Source: Xiphophorus maculatus (lineage: Eukaryota; Chordata; Actinopteri; Cyprinodontiformes; Poeciliidae). From it: a stretch of 64,000 nucleotides of DNA. The stretch is taken from the NCBI RefSeq assembly GCF_002775205.1, contig NC_036451.1:20446351-20510350 (forward strand). The letters are read 5' to 3'. The position numbers were made by a program, and so were the translations under genes. The notes beneath the pieces were generated by a model, which saw only the letters and a list, made by a program, of their open reading frames with translations, did not search any database and was not told the DNA's origin. Position 1 is the first letter of the stretch; each line of letters starts with the position of its first letter. Below, one piece after another: positions 46,050 to 57,520 of the stretch.

Positions 46050-49000
46050 CTGAAAGGAAACACAATAAGATAAAGAGTTGAGCCTTAGGGAAATAAAACA
46101 AACAAATTTGATTCCATTCGGATCTGTCTTGTTCTCTTTTCAGACTGATGGTAGGTGAATGCATGCCTCCCTTTTTGTCATACATTCCCAGCGGAATGTC
46201 TTGAATGTTTTTCCCTAACCAGAAAGATTAACCGCTGCAGAGGAGGTGTTCAGACTATACAAGCTGACTGTTTGGAAGACAAGGAGGATGCAATCTGCAA
46301 CCAGCATCTGCAAGTAAAACAAGCTTTAATCAAGGACATCCTCTTAACTCAGATCAATACTGGGACTTTATTATAAAGAATATGCTTTAAATGATAAATA
46401 TGGTTCATGTTCTATCTATACAAGGAGAATGTTTTGGGGGACATTGTTTCACTGGCACACCAGAGCAAGTCCTATCAGTATTTGATGCAGCAAAACAAAT
46501 AGTCAGTACAACCCAATTGAGCGTGCGACAATTTCATCATTAATCGTGCATTCAGAGCCATCCATGCTTGTTCAACGTTCGCCGTTATGGTTTTACCTGG
46601 ATGATGGCACCAGCAAAGAACGTTGTCCAGTCTGACATCCACGTACACCCAGGTTTGAGGAGGCCATAGACAAACGCACCCAGCAGAGGCAGCCCATAGA
46701 AGAACAAATGCAGCATCTAGGAAAATAAATACAGTCTTTTTTTTCATAGAATTTGAAGTTTGTTATAATTATGTCCTTCCTGTTATTCCTCTCTAATCTA
46801 TACTACTCTGATCTATAGCTAACAATAAAATGTTGACTTCACTGCGTACTAAACTTTGCGACGCATCACTGTTGTTCCGGGCCGTTGCCAGAGATTTCAC
46901 CTCTGGATAAAGAGGAAGGTGCCGAGCCAAAGAAAACAGACTCCATCAATGTCGTTCTGTGTTGTTGTTTCGTGCCAGCCAACACTTCAGCAGAGTATTA
47001 ACACAGAGAATCTCTTTTCTCTCCTGGCAACACTTCACCTACACTCACTGAATACAGAGCATAGCAGGCTTAAGCTCGAAATCCTGATACCGTCTGATCA
47101 TTTATTTGATTTCATATCATTTGATAGGAATATATATCAGATACCATTAAAGTGATGGTTGTGTGTATATTATTATTTATGGACCTTTACAGTTTTATCT
47201 TATTTGGATGGGTTTTCCATAGAAGCCTATTATAATTTAGACAAGAAATGGAAGTAGGAAGGTGTTCACTACAAATCTTTCTGTCAATCAGCTTCTGATA
47301 GTCGGACAAGAAAATTGTCTAATTGTCTGTAAATCGGTGTAAACTGTAATAAAGTAGCATTTACACCACCGTCATATTTTTTGGGTCTTAAATCGCTTCA
47401 CTCTGACTGGAAACATAACCTCTATCTCTTTTATAGATAATCATTGGCTTATGTGTAAATAGTAAGCCAAAAACAAAAACAAAACAAAAATATTCAGCGT
47501 CATAAATTAACTTTCATATATACAGTTATGAGGATCTTTAGCAATGGAATATGAGTATGTCTTGTTCTTGGTCTCTCTCAGAGTAACCATTACCTTCATC
47601 TTCATCACCAACTAATCTGGATTTACTCAAAATTAAGGTACAGGTAAGATATTAATTGCTAAGAGTCCTTAAAGAGAACCTCACTTTAAAATTTCTGAAC
47701 TATCCTTGTAGTATAAAGTAGATAACTTTCAGGGTATCACCAATAAGATGCAGGCTATTGGCAGATTGTGATCTTTCACATCACTTCAGTCCTATCCAGG
47801 ATGTAACATTGTGTTGTCAAATTTAATTCATCAAGTACAGAGTTCAATAAATGACCAAGAACAAAAAGAACAATCAAAAGTGAGATAAAATGACCAAATG
47901 AGAACACTGATCATCTTGATATCTTGGAAGCGATCATAAAGTCAGTGCAGCAGTATCTTTTGTTCCTTTCCAGCTCTCCACTCTCCAAAACCCTCAGTCT
48001 GCAAACTCAGCAGAAATGATTCCTTCCATACAAGGGTCACTGCAGAAACTTTCTTAACCTTCAGTCAAAAACGTCTGGTGCATGAAAGCCACTTTGCCAC
48101 TTTATAAAACCCCCAAATTACAGCAGTAAATGGTTTCTTTTCATTGCCGGCCTGAGGTCCAGATGAATTCTAATGAGTCCAGCTCAAAGCCTAAAAGCCA
48201 ATCATGTATGCCCTTCAGTCTTTTGTTGAAATGTCTTTGTTATTGCAGCCACGTTAATCTATTAAATATCCTACATCATCAGTGAATACAGAGGCTGGTG
48301 AGTTTTGAAGAAGTTTAACAATGTGCCTAACTTCATTTTGTTTCTTTCATCCTTTAATACAATTATAAGTCAGGCGCTGATGATTTAGGCACGCAGATCT
48401 GCAAACACAGATAACTAAGACATAATTTCACTTGCTGAACACATACACACACACACACACATACACCCACACACACCATTCTCCCACCCAGGGAGATGTT
48501 GATGGGAGGCTTTGGATGGGGGGATTAGCTTATCAAGTCCCCGCTGTGCGGTTTGTCTGTCTGATCAATGATTGCAATTGTGCCCGAACTGCAGCTGCAG
48601 CAATGTCTTTGGATAACCTATTGACAAAACAGCACTCGCTAAACAAAACAAACAGAACCCAAATGAGTGAGGGGTCAGAGGAAGAAAAGCAAGCCCGAAA
48701 GGGGACCAACTGCCAGTCAGAGTATAATCTGTTATCCATCTTAAGTAAATGAAAGAGCGACAATGATGCGTTGGCCTTTGGACCCTTCTTCATCTGGGCT
48801 TTAATGATGAAAAATGGCCTCGTGTTCAAGTGCCAGCTCAGCCAGCAGATGGGATTGGGGCGAGTTTCCAGCATGCTCAGAGTGACACCTATGAAAAAGG
48901 CCTTTCATGTGGCTTGTTATTCGAAACAAGACAGAGAAGAGATTTCAGACACTACAGCAGCAGCAAAGGGAGGCTGAGAGAAAAATACCCACCATCACCT

Positions 49001-52000
49001 TGGGATAGCCCACAGGATCCTTCAGGTAGGGTTCGTATTGATTCAGGTATACAGAGCAGGCTTCAAGTGGGGAGTCCAGAGCCACCTGCAGATAGACAAT
49101 GTAATTACAGCGTCAACAAAAATTAAAAATGTTTTTTTTTTTAAATCTACGTCTTCTGGACCATAAATTTTTATGGATTCCTTATCTTGTCACAACAAAT
49201 GTCTTGATATACAGTATGTGATTATCAATGATGTAAACTAGATTTTAGAGTAACACACTGTATAAGTAATGAAACTTACATCTTGTTCAATCATGCAGTT
49301 ATTGGTCTGAGACCAAAAAAAAGGTCAGTTTTTATGTGTTTAAACACAGATATATTTACAATAAGTAGCTTTTGCGAATAAGATGGAGTGGCGTTCAATT
49401 TTACAGTACAAATATGTATTACAAAACACATGCAATCTCTCTTCTATTCTTTTAGAAAGCCCAAAATATATTGATAAAAATATAATTTCACATGTTGATG
49501 TTTTTTTTCCCTTTAAAGCTAGGGGATGTAACTTTTATCAAATAAAACATTGTTAAAACTGTCACTATGTCGTGGTAATATAGTATGAGACAGATCATCT
49601 GTGAAAAAATTTAGCTCCTCTGCCATCTCCCAGTTCTCCCAGTACTAACTACAGTACTGTTGTTTGTTTGCATAAGTAGTTTCGTACATTGTCTCTCTGT
49701 AAATGCTGACCCAATTTGAAAACTGTCTGACTTCCAAAACTCTTCCTTGAACTCTGGTAATAGCGGTAGGTAAGTAAGTGTGACGTACTCACCAAGCCTC
49801 TGAGGGCGGTGAAAGCCATGGCAACCAACAGGAGCACCACCAGGATGAGGTCCAAGGGACGCCAGATTAGCTTCATGGTCTGAGTGTGTTGGGCCTATGA
49901 GCAGGCGTGAAACAAGGGCAGAGCACAGAGGGGCTTAGCCCAGGTTGATGTTTGATCGTATTTTCAACTTTACATGCAACATTTTACCGCTCAAATGTAA
50001 AAGTTTACTCTCTAAATCTGAAGCAGAATTGGATCCAGTAACATGACAATGGACCAAAACATTCCAGTAAATGCACGCTTGTGCTTTGGATTTATTTCAG
50101 ACTGGCTGTACATGCAAGAAGTTCATCAAATGTAGCTGAAAGTGAGGTTGCTACAAGAAGCATCTCACTGCTGTTGCAGCTATTGCTGCACGAGCTTTTA
50201 CAGAGTAATGTGTTCCAAGTTATTTTTTACAGTCGGAATGCATAGTTTTGCTGATATCCTTTGTTTAATAGAGTAAAAAGCTGGTTGATCATTGGCATTA
50301 ACCAGCAATTAAAACTATTAAACTTCTACTTCTGAAGATAAATAAAAAATAAGATTAGACATTAATACTTGAACACTTGTTTTGGAAAAAAGTGAATATT
50401 TAATAGGGCATCTTCATTTATTAACGAGACTGCAATGCTAACATTTCGCTCAACAACTCAACTCTCAGTTTTCAGATTCAAGTCAATGCAATGTGAATTC
50501 ACACTATCACATTGCCACTGTGTATATAAAATACAGCATCGGACTTATAGTGCGGGCATGAGTCCCCATCACAGAGAAAGGATGGTAAAGTTTATCAGGC
50601 CGATCAAAAAGCATAAACACTGTACCTATAAAGCCCTTCAGTCACATTGAAGGTCAAATCACTAATGCATCATACTCACATTGTATCCACCGATAAGTGG
50701 TCTGTCCTTGGGCCGAGTGAACAGGGTGATGGCTCCCAGCACGGGCATCAAAAGAAAGAGAAAATTGAGCCAGAAGGCTGGACGAATCTCTGACCCGTAT
50801 TTACCTGCCAGAAGCACACATCTATCAGCTTGTACTTAACATTTCAAACAAAGGCTGCAAATATATCTACGTAGCCCAATTATTGAACTTCCTGATAAAA
50901 TCTCTCAAACATGCTGCACAGTCTGCCTTGGATTGCACAGCAGAGCGAAGAGCACATTGCCAGCAGAGGAGTTTGATCTTGTGACACTTGTGCATGCAGT
51001 TAGAAATGCCAAGAACAGATGCTTCAAGTTGGTTTTGTGCTTTGTTCTGTGGGATGTGTAGGCAGGCGTGCACATGCTTTGTTTGCCGCCTGAACTGTGA
51101 TGCTGATGGTACATGGCGGGGCAGATGTTTGCTTGATTAAAGATGGGACTGTTGGGAGACAGGATGGAGTATTAGGCTCACCTGCCACTATCCCAGTAAT
51201 AAACACACTCATGTTAGCGCACAAGGAGCCGGCCCAGAACAGGCCCAGTGTACGATAGGCTCTCCTGTGGAAGAAACAAAAAGATATTTGCTTTTTAATG
51301 ATCTTCAATTATATTTACAGAAACAATTTAAAGGACTAAAAGCGCTGCTTTGCTAAACTGAATTCAACAATGTTCTACATGTGGCTTGAATGTATCACAA
51401 GGCCTCATTTTACAATTTAAGACTATAATCAGTTTTCAGATCCAGTTAATTATCTACAATAAATCAAACAGGCCACTGTGTAGAACTCGTGCATAATAAC
51501 AAAGATTTTCTACAAAACTTTCAGACAAGCTCAATAAAGCTAGCTCACCATTTGTTGTTTCTTTTGGCAACAAGCAGCCAATCATGTATACACTGGTCTA
51601 GAAAATCACTGCTACCTCTTTTTCAAATTTTTTGTCACATCACACTGGCAAACTTCAGCTAATTTTATTAAGATTTTATGGGGCAGACCACCCATAAGGA
51701 CAGCGTTATTGTGAAGTGGAAGGAATAGAAGGTATTATTTTTAACTTTTTTCTTTAATCTGATATCCTTACACAAAATCCTGCACAACAAATTAGTTTCA
51801 GGAGACCATAATGAACCAAAACCAGAAGAACAAAACTGAACTCTCTGGCCGACAGCCAAAATTTTGTTTGACAGAAAACTATCACTCTACAACCCCAAGA
51901 ACACATAGTGAAACGTGGGGATGACGTGAGGATACTTTTCTTTAGCATGGATGGGAAGTTTATAGGAAAATAAATCTGATTCTGAAAGAAAACTTATGAG

Positions 52001-53094
52001 AGACTCCAAAATACTTAGGACTGGAGTGAATGTTGCCATTCCTGTAGAACAACAATCCCATATACATACATACATACATACATACATACATACATACATA
52101 CATACATACATACATACATACATACATACATACATACATACATACATACATACATACATACATACATACATACATACATACATACATACATACATACATA
52201 CATACATACATACATACATACATACATACATACATACACACAGAGCCATGGATATATTTAAAAATCAATGATAACAGATGATTTCCATCATATCCAACTG
52301 AGCTTGGGGTATTTTGGAAAGAAGAATGGGTAAATATTTCGACTTCTAGACGTGCAAGTCTGGTAGAAACACTCTACAACTCTAAAAGGTATACAAATAA
52401 TTCACACAGAGGGTCTGGATATAATGTATACTGCACTTGTTGGATTTTTATTTCAACAAATATGTCAAAAACCTTGCATCATTTCCCTCTGACGTTACAA
52501 ATGTGTACCACTGTGTGTTGGCCCGTCACATAAAATTCCAACAGAAAAAATAGAAGTTTGTGATTGTAACCTGGTGAAACATAAAAAAGTGTATGATTAC
52601 TTTAGCAAGACAGGCAAAGATAAGTGAACACAACTTGACTTGAGCTGCATTCAAGACCGCCCACCTGTCTGTTATCCTGCTGATCATCATCAGGTAGAGG
52701 ATAAAGTGTGCTATTCCATCCCAGTAACACATCATGATGGCATATGAAGTCCCCAGGTACGGCTCACCCTAAAACATTAATGAGTATTATGCCTTAAAAA
52801 TTCTTGCCATAAATATTTAACATGGATTTCTGCTCTTTTTTTATGAAATTATTTCTGGATTGGTGTTGTTTTACACGATTATTAACAGTAATAAAATATA
52901 ACTTACTGTCTTCTGGTAGAAATCCATAAAGCCAGAAATTATGCCATCATATTCCAAGGCACTTGTCAGGTCAATGACACATGTAAAACAAAACTCTGCA
53001 AAAACTGTAATGGAAAAAGAATATTAGTTAAAGGTTTGTTAATGATATATATCTTTTGTTATCCAATTCTGTTGGGGAAAAGAAAAACATGAAA

Positions 53095-53169
<75 letters not shown>

Positions 53170-56100
53170 TTAAAGTTATTCATGTATACCACTGGGAATC
53201 AGAAAAACTATTCAGACTATCAACCTTTATCCAGCTTTTCTGTGAGCTGTTTTTGAGCTCTGAAATGTTTGCCTTCAACTAGCAAGCCATTGATTTATTG
53301 GACAGTGTGGGGAGGTAAATTAAGTCTTGAGTAGAATGGTAGGCTGGGGGCATGTTTTAATCACAGTGAGAAGCCTATCCTCAGGTTTAACACCCAGCAG
53401 AGCCGAAAGGACTTGTCCTGCAGGCAGAATTTAATAGAGGAGGCAACATAAAACTGTGTTAGAATTCAGCTAAAGCCCTCACACCATAATCTCTGAAAAG
53501 GTAATAATTTTAATTGCTATTTTGTATCACCTTGCTTTTTTTTTTTTTGCATTATTAGGTGCCTCAAAAATGTTAAAAATAGTTCATATTCTGTGAACAC
53601 TGCATGTACGAAGCAGCTCTGGAGTGCCATGTTGGGCTATTATGACACATTAAAGACGCATGCCGACTGAGATGTTGACAGCCATAATAATGTGGGCTGG
53701 ACTGAGTGTTTTAAATATCAGAAGTAAACAGCATGATTTCCCCTCAGTCCCGTTGGTTTTAATTTCAAATGGCTACTGCAGCCACTCTCTTCTGCATCCC
53801 TGCAGGAACAGAAAGCAAGAAAAGCATGCAAAGAAAAACATCAGATATGTGTAGCTCTTTTATCAGCATCTTCGCTTTATCACTTTAAATTTCAATCAAA
53901 TTCATTGACGTTTGTAGCTGTACCGCCAACATTTTTAAACCCTGAATGTGGAATCAGTTTGTGTTATATATGTGTTTAGAAACAGCTTCACACTTTCCAC
54001 ATACACGGCCATATTGGGACAAAATCTTAAGACAATGGCTAAAGACTCCCAGTCTGTGGAGGGGGGAATTGAACCAGTCATGCCATAGAAAAGTCCGATT
54101 AGGCTTTGCTCTGATCCTGAGCAGTATAAGCAGCTTTGAACATATCAAGCAAGATTATATTGGGTGAAATTCTTGTTTTTCACTCTGATATAGTGAGCAG
54201 TGGGTGAAGGTTCTGGAAATCCTTGAGTTCAGCTCAATACCCAAGCATAGAAGGTATTTAAGGTTTTCAAATCTGGAGAATTTCGAAACCTTGTATGTAC
54301 GCAAATGGGTTGAGAAATGCACATAGTTGCGTTGATTACCAAAGAATAAGAAGTCTTTAGGTGGGTTGCCACGAGTGATGAGGTAGTAGAAGAGAAACAC
54401 AATTACCAGCACAGCGACGCCAATCTCCAGGATCACATAAGGCCTGTGGAAACAAACACGTGACTGGAAATACAACGATTCCAGCATTACAATACACCTT
54501 TAGGTTCTCAACACAATTCTTTCTCTGCCTCATTCTTTTTGACTGAACAGTTTCTTCCGGGGGAATTGTGCTAATCTTCTCTGCGAAGCTAAATTACCGA
54601 CTCACAGGAATCCAAATTGCACAACATACATGCTGAGATTTGAGAGAAATAACTGGTTGTTTGTTTTTGTCCCTCCTTCTTTTCACAATTATCATATTTT
54701 GCTTTGCCAAGTAGTAGAATAATAATAAAGCATCAAGCACATTCACATTTCAACTTAGGTAAATGTTATAGCTTAACACCCAAATATCTTTTTTTTTAGC
54801 TTTATAACATTTTAAAAGAAGAGAGCGGGGGAAATGATCCATAATGCTAATAGAAAGCATTTTTTGCACATGCAGCAGCTTCGGAGCTTTAAAATGCTTG
54901 TGTCGTGTTTCTTATAAATATTTATGCTCAGACAAAATATTCCCTATCTATTGTTTTAAAACTACATCATGTTAATTAGTCACATCGATCTGAAAACGCA
55001 TCATCTTTGCAACACGGTTACCAAATGTTGTGCTAAACCAGAATTGCAAGTTTGACTGTAATCGAACTCACGAGGAGCCATTTTAAAAAGCTTTAATCAA
55101 TCATAAGCATCAAAGAGAGGAAACACTGAGGTAAGGCTATGTAAGTTCAGCACAGCTCTCAGTGTTTACTGGCCAAACGTGCCACTGGAAAAGATTAATG
55201 TGGCCGAGATATCTCCAGGCAAGCAGAACAACAACCGCAGGGAAACTCTCCACGTCTGCTCGCAGAAGGAAAACAAATGGCACCAGCGTGGAAGGCAGGC
55301 CTCCCCAACTCGACTGTACGGGAAGATTTATGCACACTATACTGTTTGTTTGGAGAGTGTAAGAGCACAAGGCATATGGCCTGTCAAGAGCAATTCATCA
55401 AACTCTTCTGTGCAGTCTGAATTGACTGTCATCACACACACACTTGAAAAAATAACAACAATAATAATAATAAAAAACAGAACCAGCTGAAATATTCGCC
55501 TAAGAGATGCACGAGAGTCCTTGGAGATAAGAGATGCATTGTAAAAACGCAGAGAAGGATTGTGTGGACACCAACTAGGGCTTTGTTTACATAGAGTTAA
55601 GGGTTGCCATGAGCAACCGTGAAAAGCTGCAAATGCTATGCAGCTTTTATCCAATGGATTGGCTGGAACATGTGACCAGTAAATGGGAAAATTATTCCTT
55701 GCAGCTGAAAGAAGTAATTATGTTCAAGATGATATCAGAATGTCTCCACAGGTTCAGCTTGCTGTTTTCTATTGTGACATTTTTGCTTTCCTATACCCCC
55801 CAGAAAGTCAGATTTCTTTATATTTTGGAAGGGCAATTAAAATAGTCTCACGAAAGTAGTAATTATATGATGTATTGCTTAGTTGCGGCTGGTAAAGGCA
55901 ATTGTAAGCTTGCAGAGTCCTCTACTGGCGGTAAAGTTCATATTATCACACGACAAAGGAAGGATTACAATATTTTACGCTGTTCTCCAAAGAAAATCTA
56001 TTTTGATTTACTGCATATTATCAACTGTTTAAATCATTAATAAATACAAGTATTGCGAGCACTTTTTAAAAAAAATACCACTTTGTGATACAATAAATTA

Positions 56101-56261
56101 TTGGATATGCAAAACTCTTGGACTAACTATGTATTGAAGCAAAAGAATAACAAATAAATCACTAAACATATTATTACTTACTCTTGAAACTCAGAGGTGG
56201 TGTTCATTGCATAAAGAACACCAAGGGCAGAAAACGAAAATAAAAACACTAAAGTCTCCAT
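45813..56261 (-). CDS. tm6sf2: Transmembrane 6 superfamily member 2 (complete, 10 coding exons)
   Basis: TM6SF2 is a polytopic ER/ERGIC membrane protein of liver and intestine that promotes lipidation and secretion of triglyceride-rich lipoproteins. It belongs to the EXPERA-domain family (with EBP and TMEM97). Ten exons join without frame breaks into 376 residues, against about 377 in human. The fold is almost wholly hydrophobic helices: residues 4-19, 30-49, and several from about 60 to 345. Two EXPERA domains are expected at roughly 53-178 and 209-343 by alignment to human from memory. Matching segments include GEPYLGTSYAIMMCYWDG, KYGSEIRPAF, LNQYEPYLKDP and PGCTWMSDWTTFFAG. The C terminus KYKEK fits a KxKxx ER-retrieval signal. 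TM6SF1 is the alternative; the hapln4 neighbour favours TM6SF2. Confidence 0.9.
46597..46716 (-). CDS. tm6sf2: tm6sf2 coding exon 9
   Basis: 120 bp, phase 0 at both ends, residues 259-298. Acceptor TTTTCCTAG, donor CAG|GTAAAA. It encodes a helix (MLHLFFYGLPLLGAFVYGLL) and KPGCTWMSDWTTFFAGAIIQ. Confidence 0.9.
48999..49085 (-). CDS. tm6sf2: tm6sf2 coding exon 8
   Basis: 87 bp, phase 0 at both ends, residues 230-258. Acceptor CTATCTGCAG, donor AAG|GTGATG. It encodes a loop, VALDSPLEACSVYLNQYEPY then LKDPVGYPK, closely matching the human loop as remembered. Confidence 0.9.
49793..49894 (-). CDS. tm6sf2: tm6sf2 coding exon 7
   Basis: 102 bp, phase 0 at both ends, residues 196-229. Acceptor GCTCATAG, donor TTG|GTGAGT. 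It encodes AQHTQTMKLIWRPLD and a strong helix, LILVVLLLVAMAFTALRGL. Confidence 0.9.
50680..50804 (-). CDS. tm6sf2: tm6sf2 coding exon 6
   Basis: 125 bp, enters in phase 1 and leaves in phase 0, residues 154-195. Acceptor TTCTGGCAG, donor AAT|GTGAGT. It encodes GKYGSEIRPAFWLNFLFLL then TLFTRPKDRPLIGGYN. The glutamate codon at 50790-50788 corresponds to human E167. Confidence 0.92.
51182..51264 (-). CDS. tm6sf2: tm6sf2 coding exon 5
   Basis: 83 bp, enters with two bases carried over and leaves in phase 1, residues 126-153. Acceptor TTCTTCCACAG, donor GGCAG|GTGAGC. It encodes RRAYRTLGLFWAGSLCANM and SVFITGIVA. Confidence 0.9.
51600..52612 (+). mobile_element. Tc1-like transposon relic with an internal CATA microsatellite
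   Basis: It lies in tm6sf2 intron 4, antisense to the gene. The 5' terminal region (51605-51760, CTCTTTTTCAAATTTTTTGTC, GAAGTGGAAGGAATAG), fragments of the middle coding region (51800-52060) and the 3' coding end plus terminus (52281-52612; GAGCTTGGGGTATTTTGGAA, GTATGATTACTTTAGCAAGA) follow the order of a fish Tc1-like family as I recall it. Frames are broken and parts deleted. The (CATA)n run interrupts it just after the region corresponding to the second catalytic aspartate. The 3' end is about 50 bp from the exon 4 donor. Confidence 0.65.
52063..52238. repeat. (TACA)n microsatellite, about 44 units
   Basis: 176 bp of nearly perfect tetranucleotide repeat. It produces spurious long frames (MYVCMYVC on minus, IHTYIHTY on plus). 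It is embedded in the Tc1 relic of tm6sf2 intron 4. Confidence 0.98.
52665..52768 (-). CDS. tm6sf2: tm6sf2 coding exon 4
   Basis: 104 bp, phase 0 entry, leaves with two bases. Acceptor AATGTTTTAG, donor ACAG|GTGGGC. It encodes GEPYLGTSYAIMMCYWDG followed by a helix, IAHFILYLMMISRITD. The CYWDG motif is shared with human TM6SF2. Confidence 0.92.
52907..52995 (-). CDS. tm6sf2: tm6sf2 coding exon 3
   Basis: 89 bp, enters in phase 1 and leaves in phase 0, residues 62-91. Acceptor GTTTTTGCAG, donor ACA|GTAAGT. It encodes EFCFTCVIDLTSALEYDG and IISGFMDFYQKT, the first conserved EXPERA helix pair. Confidence 0.9.
53095..53170. repeat. (ATT)n microsatellite, about 25 units
   Basis: Perfect trinucleotide run in tm6sf2 intron 2, about 100 bp upstream of the exon 3 acceptor in the sense of the gene, where it reads AAT. 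Confidence 0.98.
54340..54443 (-). CDS. tm6sf2: tm6sf2 coding exon 2
   Basis: 104 bp. Acceptor GTTTCCACAG, donor TTTG|GTAATC. It encodes PYVILEIGVAVLVIVFLFYY then LITRGNPPKDFLFF, with one long membrane helix. Confidence 0.9.
56182..56261 (-). CDS. tm6sf2: tm6sf2 coding exon 1
   Basis: It starts at ATG 56261-56259 and ends CAAGA|GTAAGT, 80 bp. It encodes METLVFLFSFSALGVLYAM then NTTSEFQ. The N-terminal hydrophobic stretch is the first membrane helix. A 5' UTR segment precedes the ATG down from an acceptor (TTTTCTTCAG) at 56289. Confidence 0.88.
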
Positions 56262-56780
56262 TTCTTCAAGTGGTTATCGGCCCCCTCCCTGAAGAAAACG
56301 GAGAAAAGTTGTACATAAAAGCTGATTATATTATGCCTGTTGAACCAATATCAAATCATTGATCTGTTTCTATAAACTAATATTCATTAAGTGTGCTATA
56401 TTTGGAAAAAATAAGATATCTAAATAATTTATTACATATTAAGATGAAAAAATAAGATTTACTATAGAAACAGAGCAGACTCTTACCTTCTGGCTACCCT
56501 TTTGGTGGATTAATCGAGCTACAGCTGGCCGGAGCCACGCAAGGATTTTGCTTGGAAAAGAACGAAGTGGGCAACAAAGAGACCCTTGAGTCAAACTTAT
56601 GCAATCTGAGTGTTAGCAGATTTACCTAAGTCGTATTAGAGGATTTTAAGTTACACTCATTCCTGTGTTGTGCTGCAATTAATGCTGCGTTTGATAAAAT
56701 AAATGGTACTTTGAGTTAATGCTCCCAGAGGAATTTACAGACTCCTTCTGCAGTTCTACCTTATATAGTAAACATAGTGC
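56262..56780 (-). promoter_or_regulatory. tm6sf2: tm6sf2 5' UTR exons and TATA-type promoter
   Basis: Minus-strand reading: TATATAAGG at 56767-56759, preceded by TATGTTTAC (56776-56768), a FOXA-type site. About 30 bp downstream of the TATA box transcription would start near 56730. A noncoding exon would end at the donor AGAAG|GTAAGA (56487). The next exon begins after TTTTCTTCAG at 56288 and contains the ATG. A CTTATGCAATC-like C/EBP/D-box motif lies near 56597-56607 on the plus strand. The start site is inferred, not observed. Confidence 0.5.
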
Positions 56781-57169
56781 TTCCTCCTAAGAGCTTGCTC
56801 TTGTTGTTCCATAAGTGAGCTGTTTATTGTGTTCAAATATCTGCTGGAATGCGTTATGTGTTTTCGTGTGACATGGGTTTATTGGGTTTCCTCTCTACCT
56901 GCAAAACCCTCTGAATGTGTGCTGCTCTATCTTGCACCATGCGTTTTATATCTCTGTTTCTCCAGAAGAACAGCAAACAGAGATAAAAACACAGAATGCA
57001 TCAAAACACTAACAACATAACCACATAAAAACAACAAATTTTTTAAAATACCAGAATTTAATCAAATATTAAGCTAAGATGTGAGAGAAATGAGAAAGTA
57101 ATCTCTGACGGTTAAGGGTCCAAGACTGGCCAGTAAATGGTCAAACCAGAACAGGATCTTATGAGTTCT

Positions 57170-57520
57170 GCAAAATAAGCAATCAGGCAATGAGCCTGGC
57201 TTGTTTGTCCAGCGCGGGTGATTTATTGGATTCAGATGTGGGTTATCTGTTGACCATGTCAGCATTTTGTTGTGCTCTTCCAACCAATCTTGGACCGTGT
57301 TTTTGCTTTGAGGCGGGGTGCAGTATCCTGCTGAAAGAGGCCACAGACATTAGAGAATACCATTTACATGTAAAGGTGTACGAGGTCTGCACCAATGATA
57401 GGCTAGAGACATAAATGGCATGTCCTGGTTTTTTCCAGCATCAAATTTCCCAAAGCATCATCCTGATTCTGCCATCTTTCCTTCTTCCCAAAATACATAT
57501 TTGTGTCAAGTGATGTGCAG
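57170..57520 (-). mobile_element. Tc1/mariner transposase relic, second subfamily
   Basis: The minus strand carries, in shifted frames, a GLFQQD segment near 57335-57320 and the segment EEHNKMLTWSTDNPHLNPIN near 57275-57215. These resemble the last two blocks of a Tc1-like DDE transposase. The position normally holding the final catalytic glutamate reads Asn here, and frame changes separate the blocks. It differs in sequence from the other Tc1 copies in this window. Confidence 0.7.

Noticed and set aside
51887..52271. Open frames of 74-120 codons with MYVC or IHTY repeats
   Set aside because: They are translations of the CATA microsatellite; all frames of a 4-bp repeat without stops stay open.
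53946..54167. 73-codon frame with a tryptophan-rich, protein-like look in tm6sf2 intron 2
   Set aside because: Short, no family recognised, no supporting splice sites; kept only as a possible repeat fragment.
45813..56261. Assignment of the membrane protein as TM6SF1
   Set aside because: TM6SF1 is a close paralogue, but the hapln4 neighbour and the short tail with a dilysine motif favour TM6SF2.
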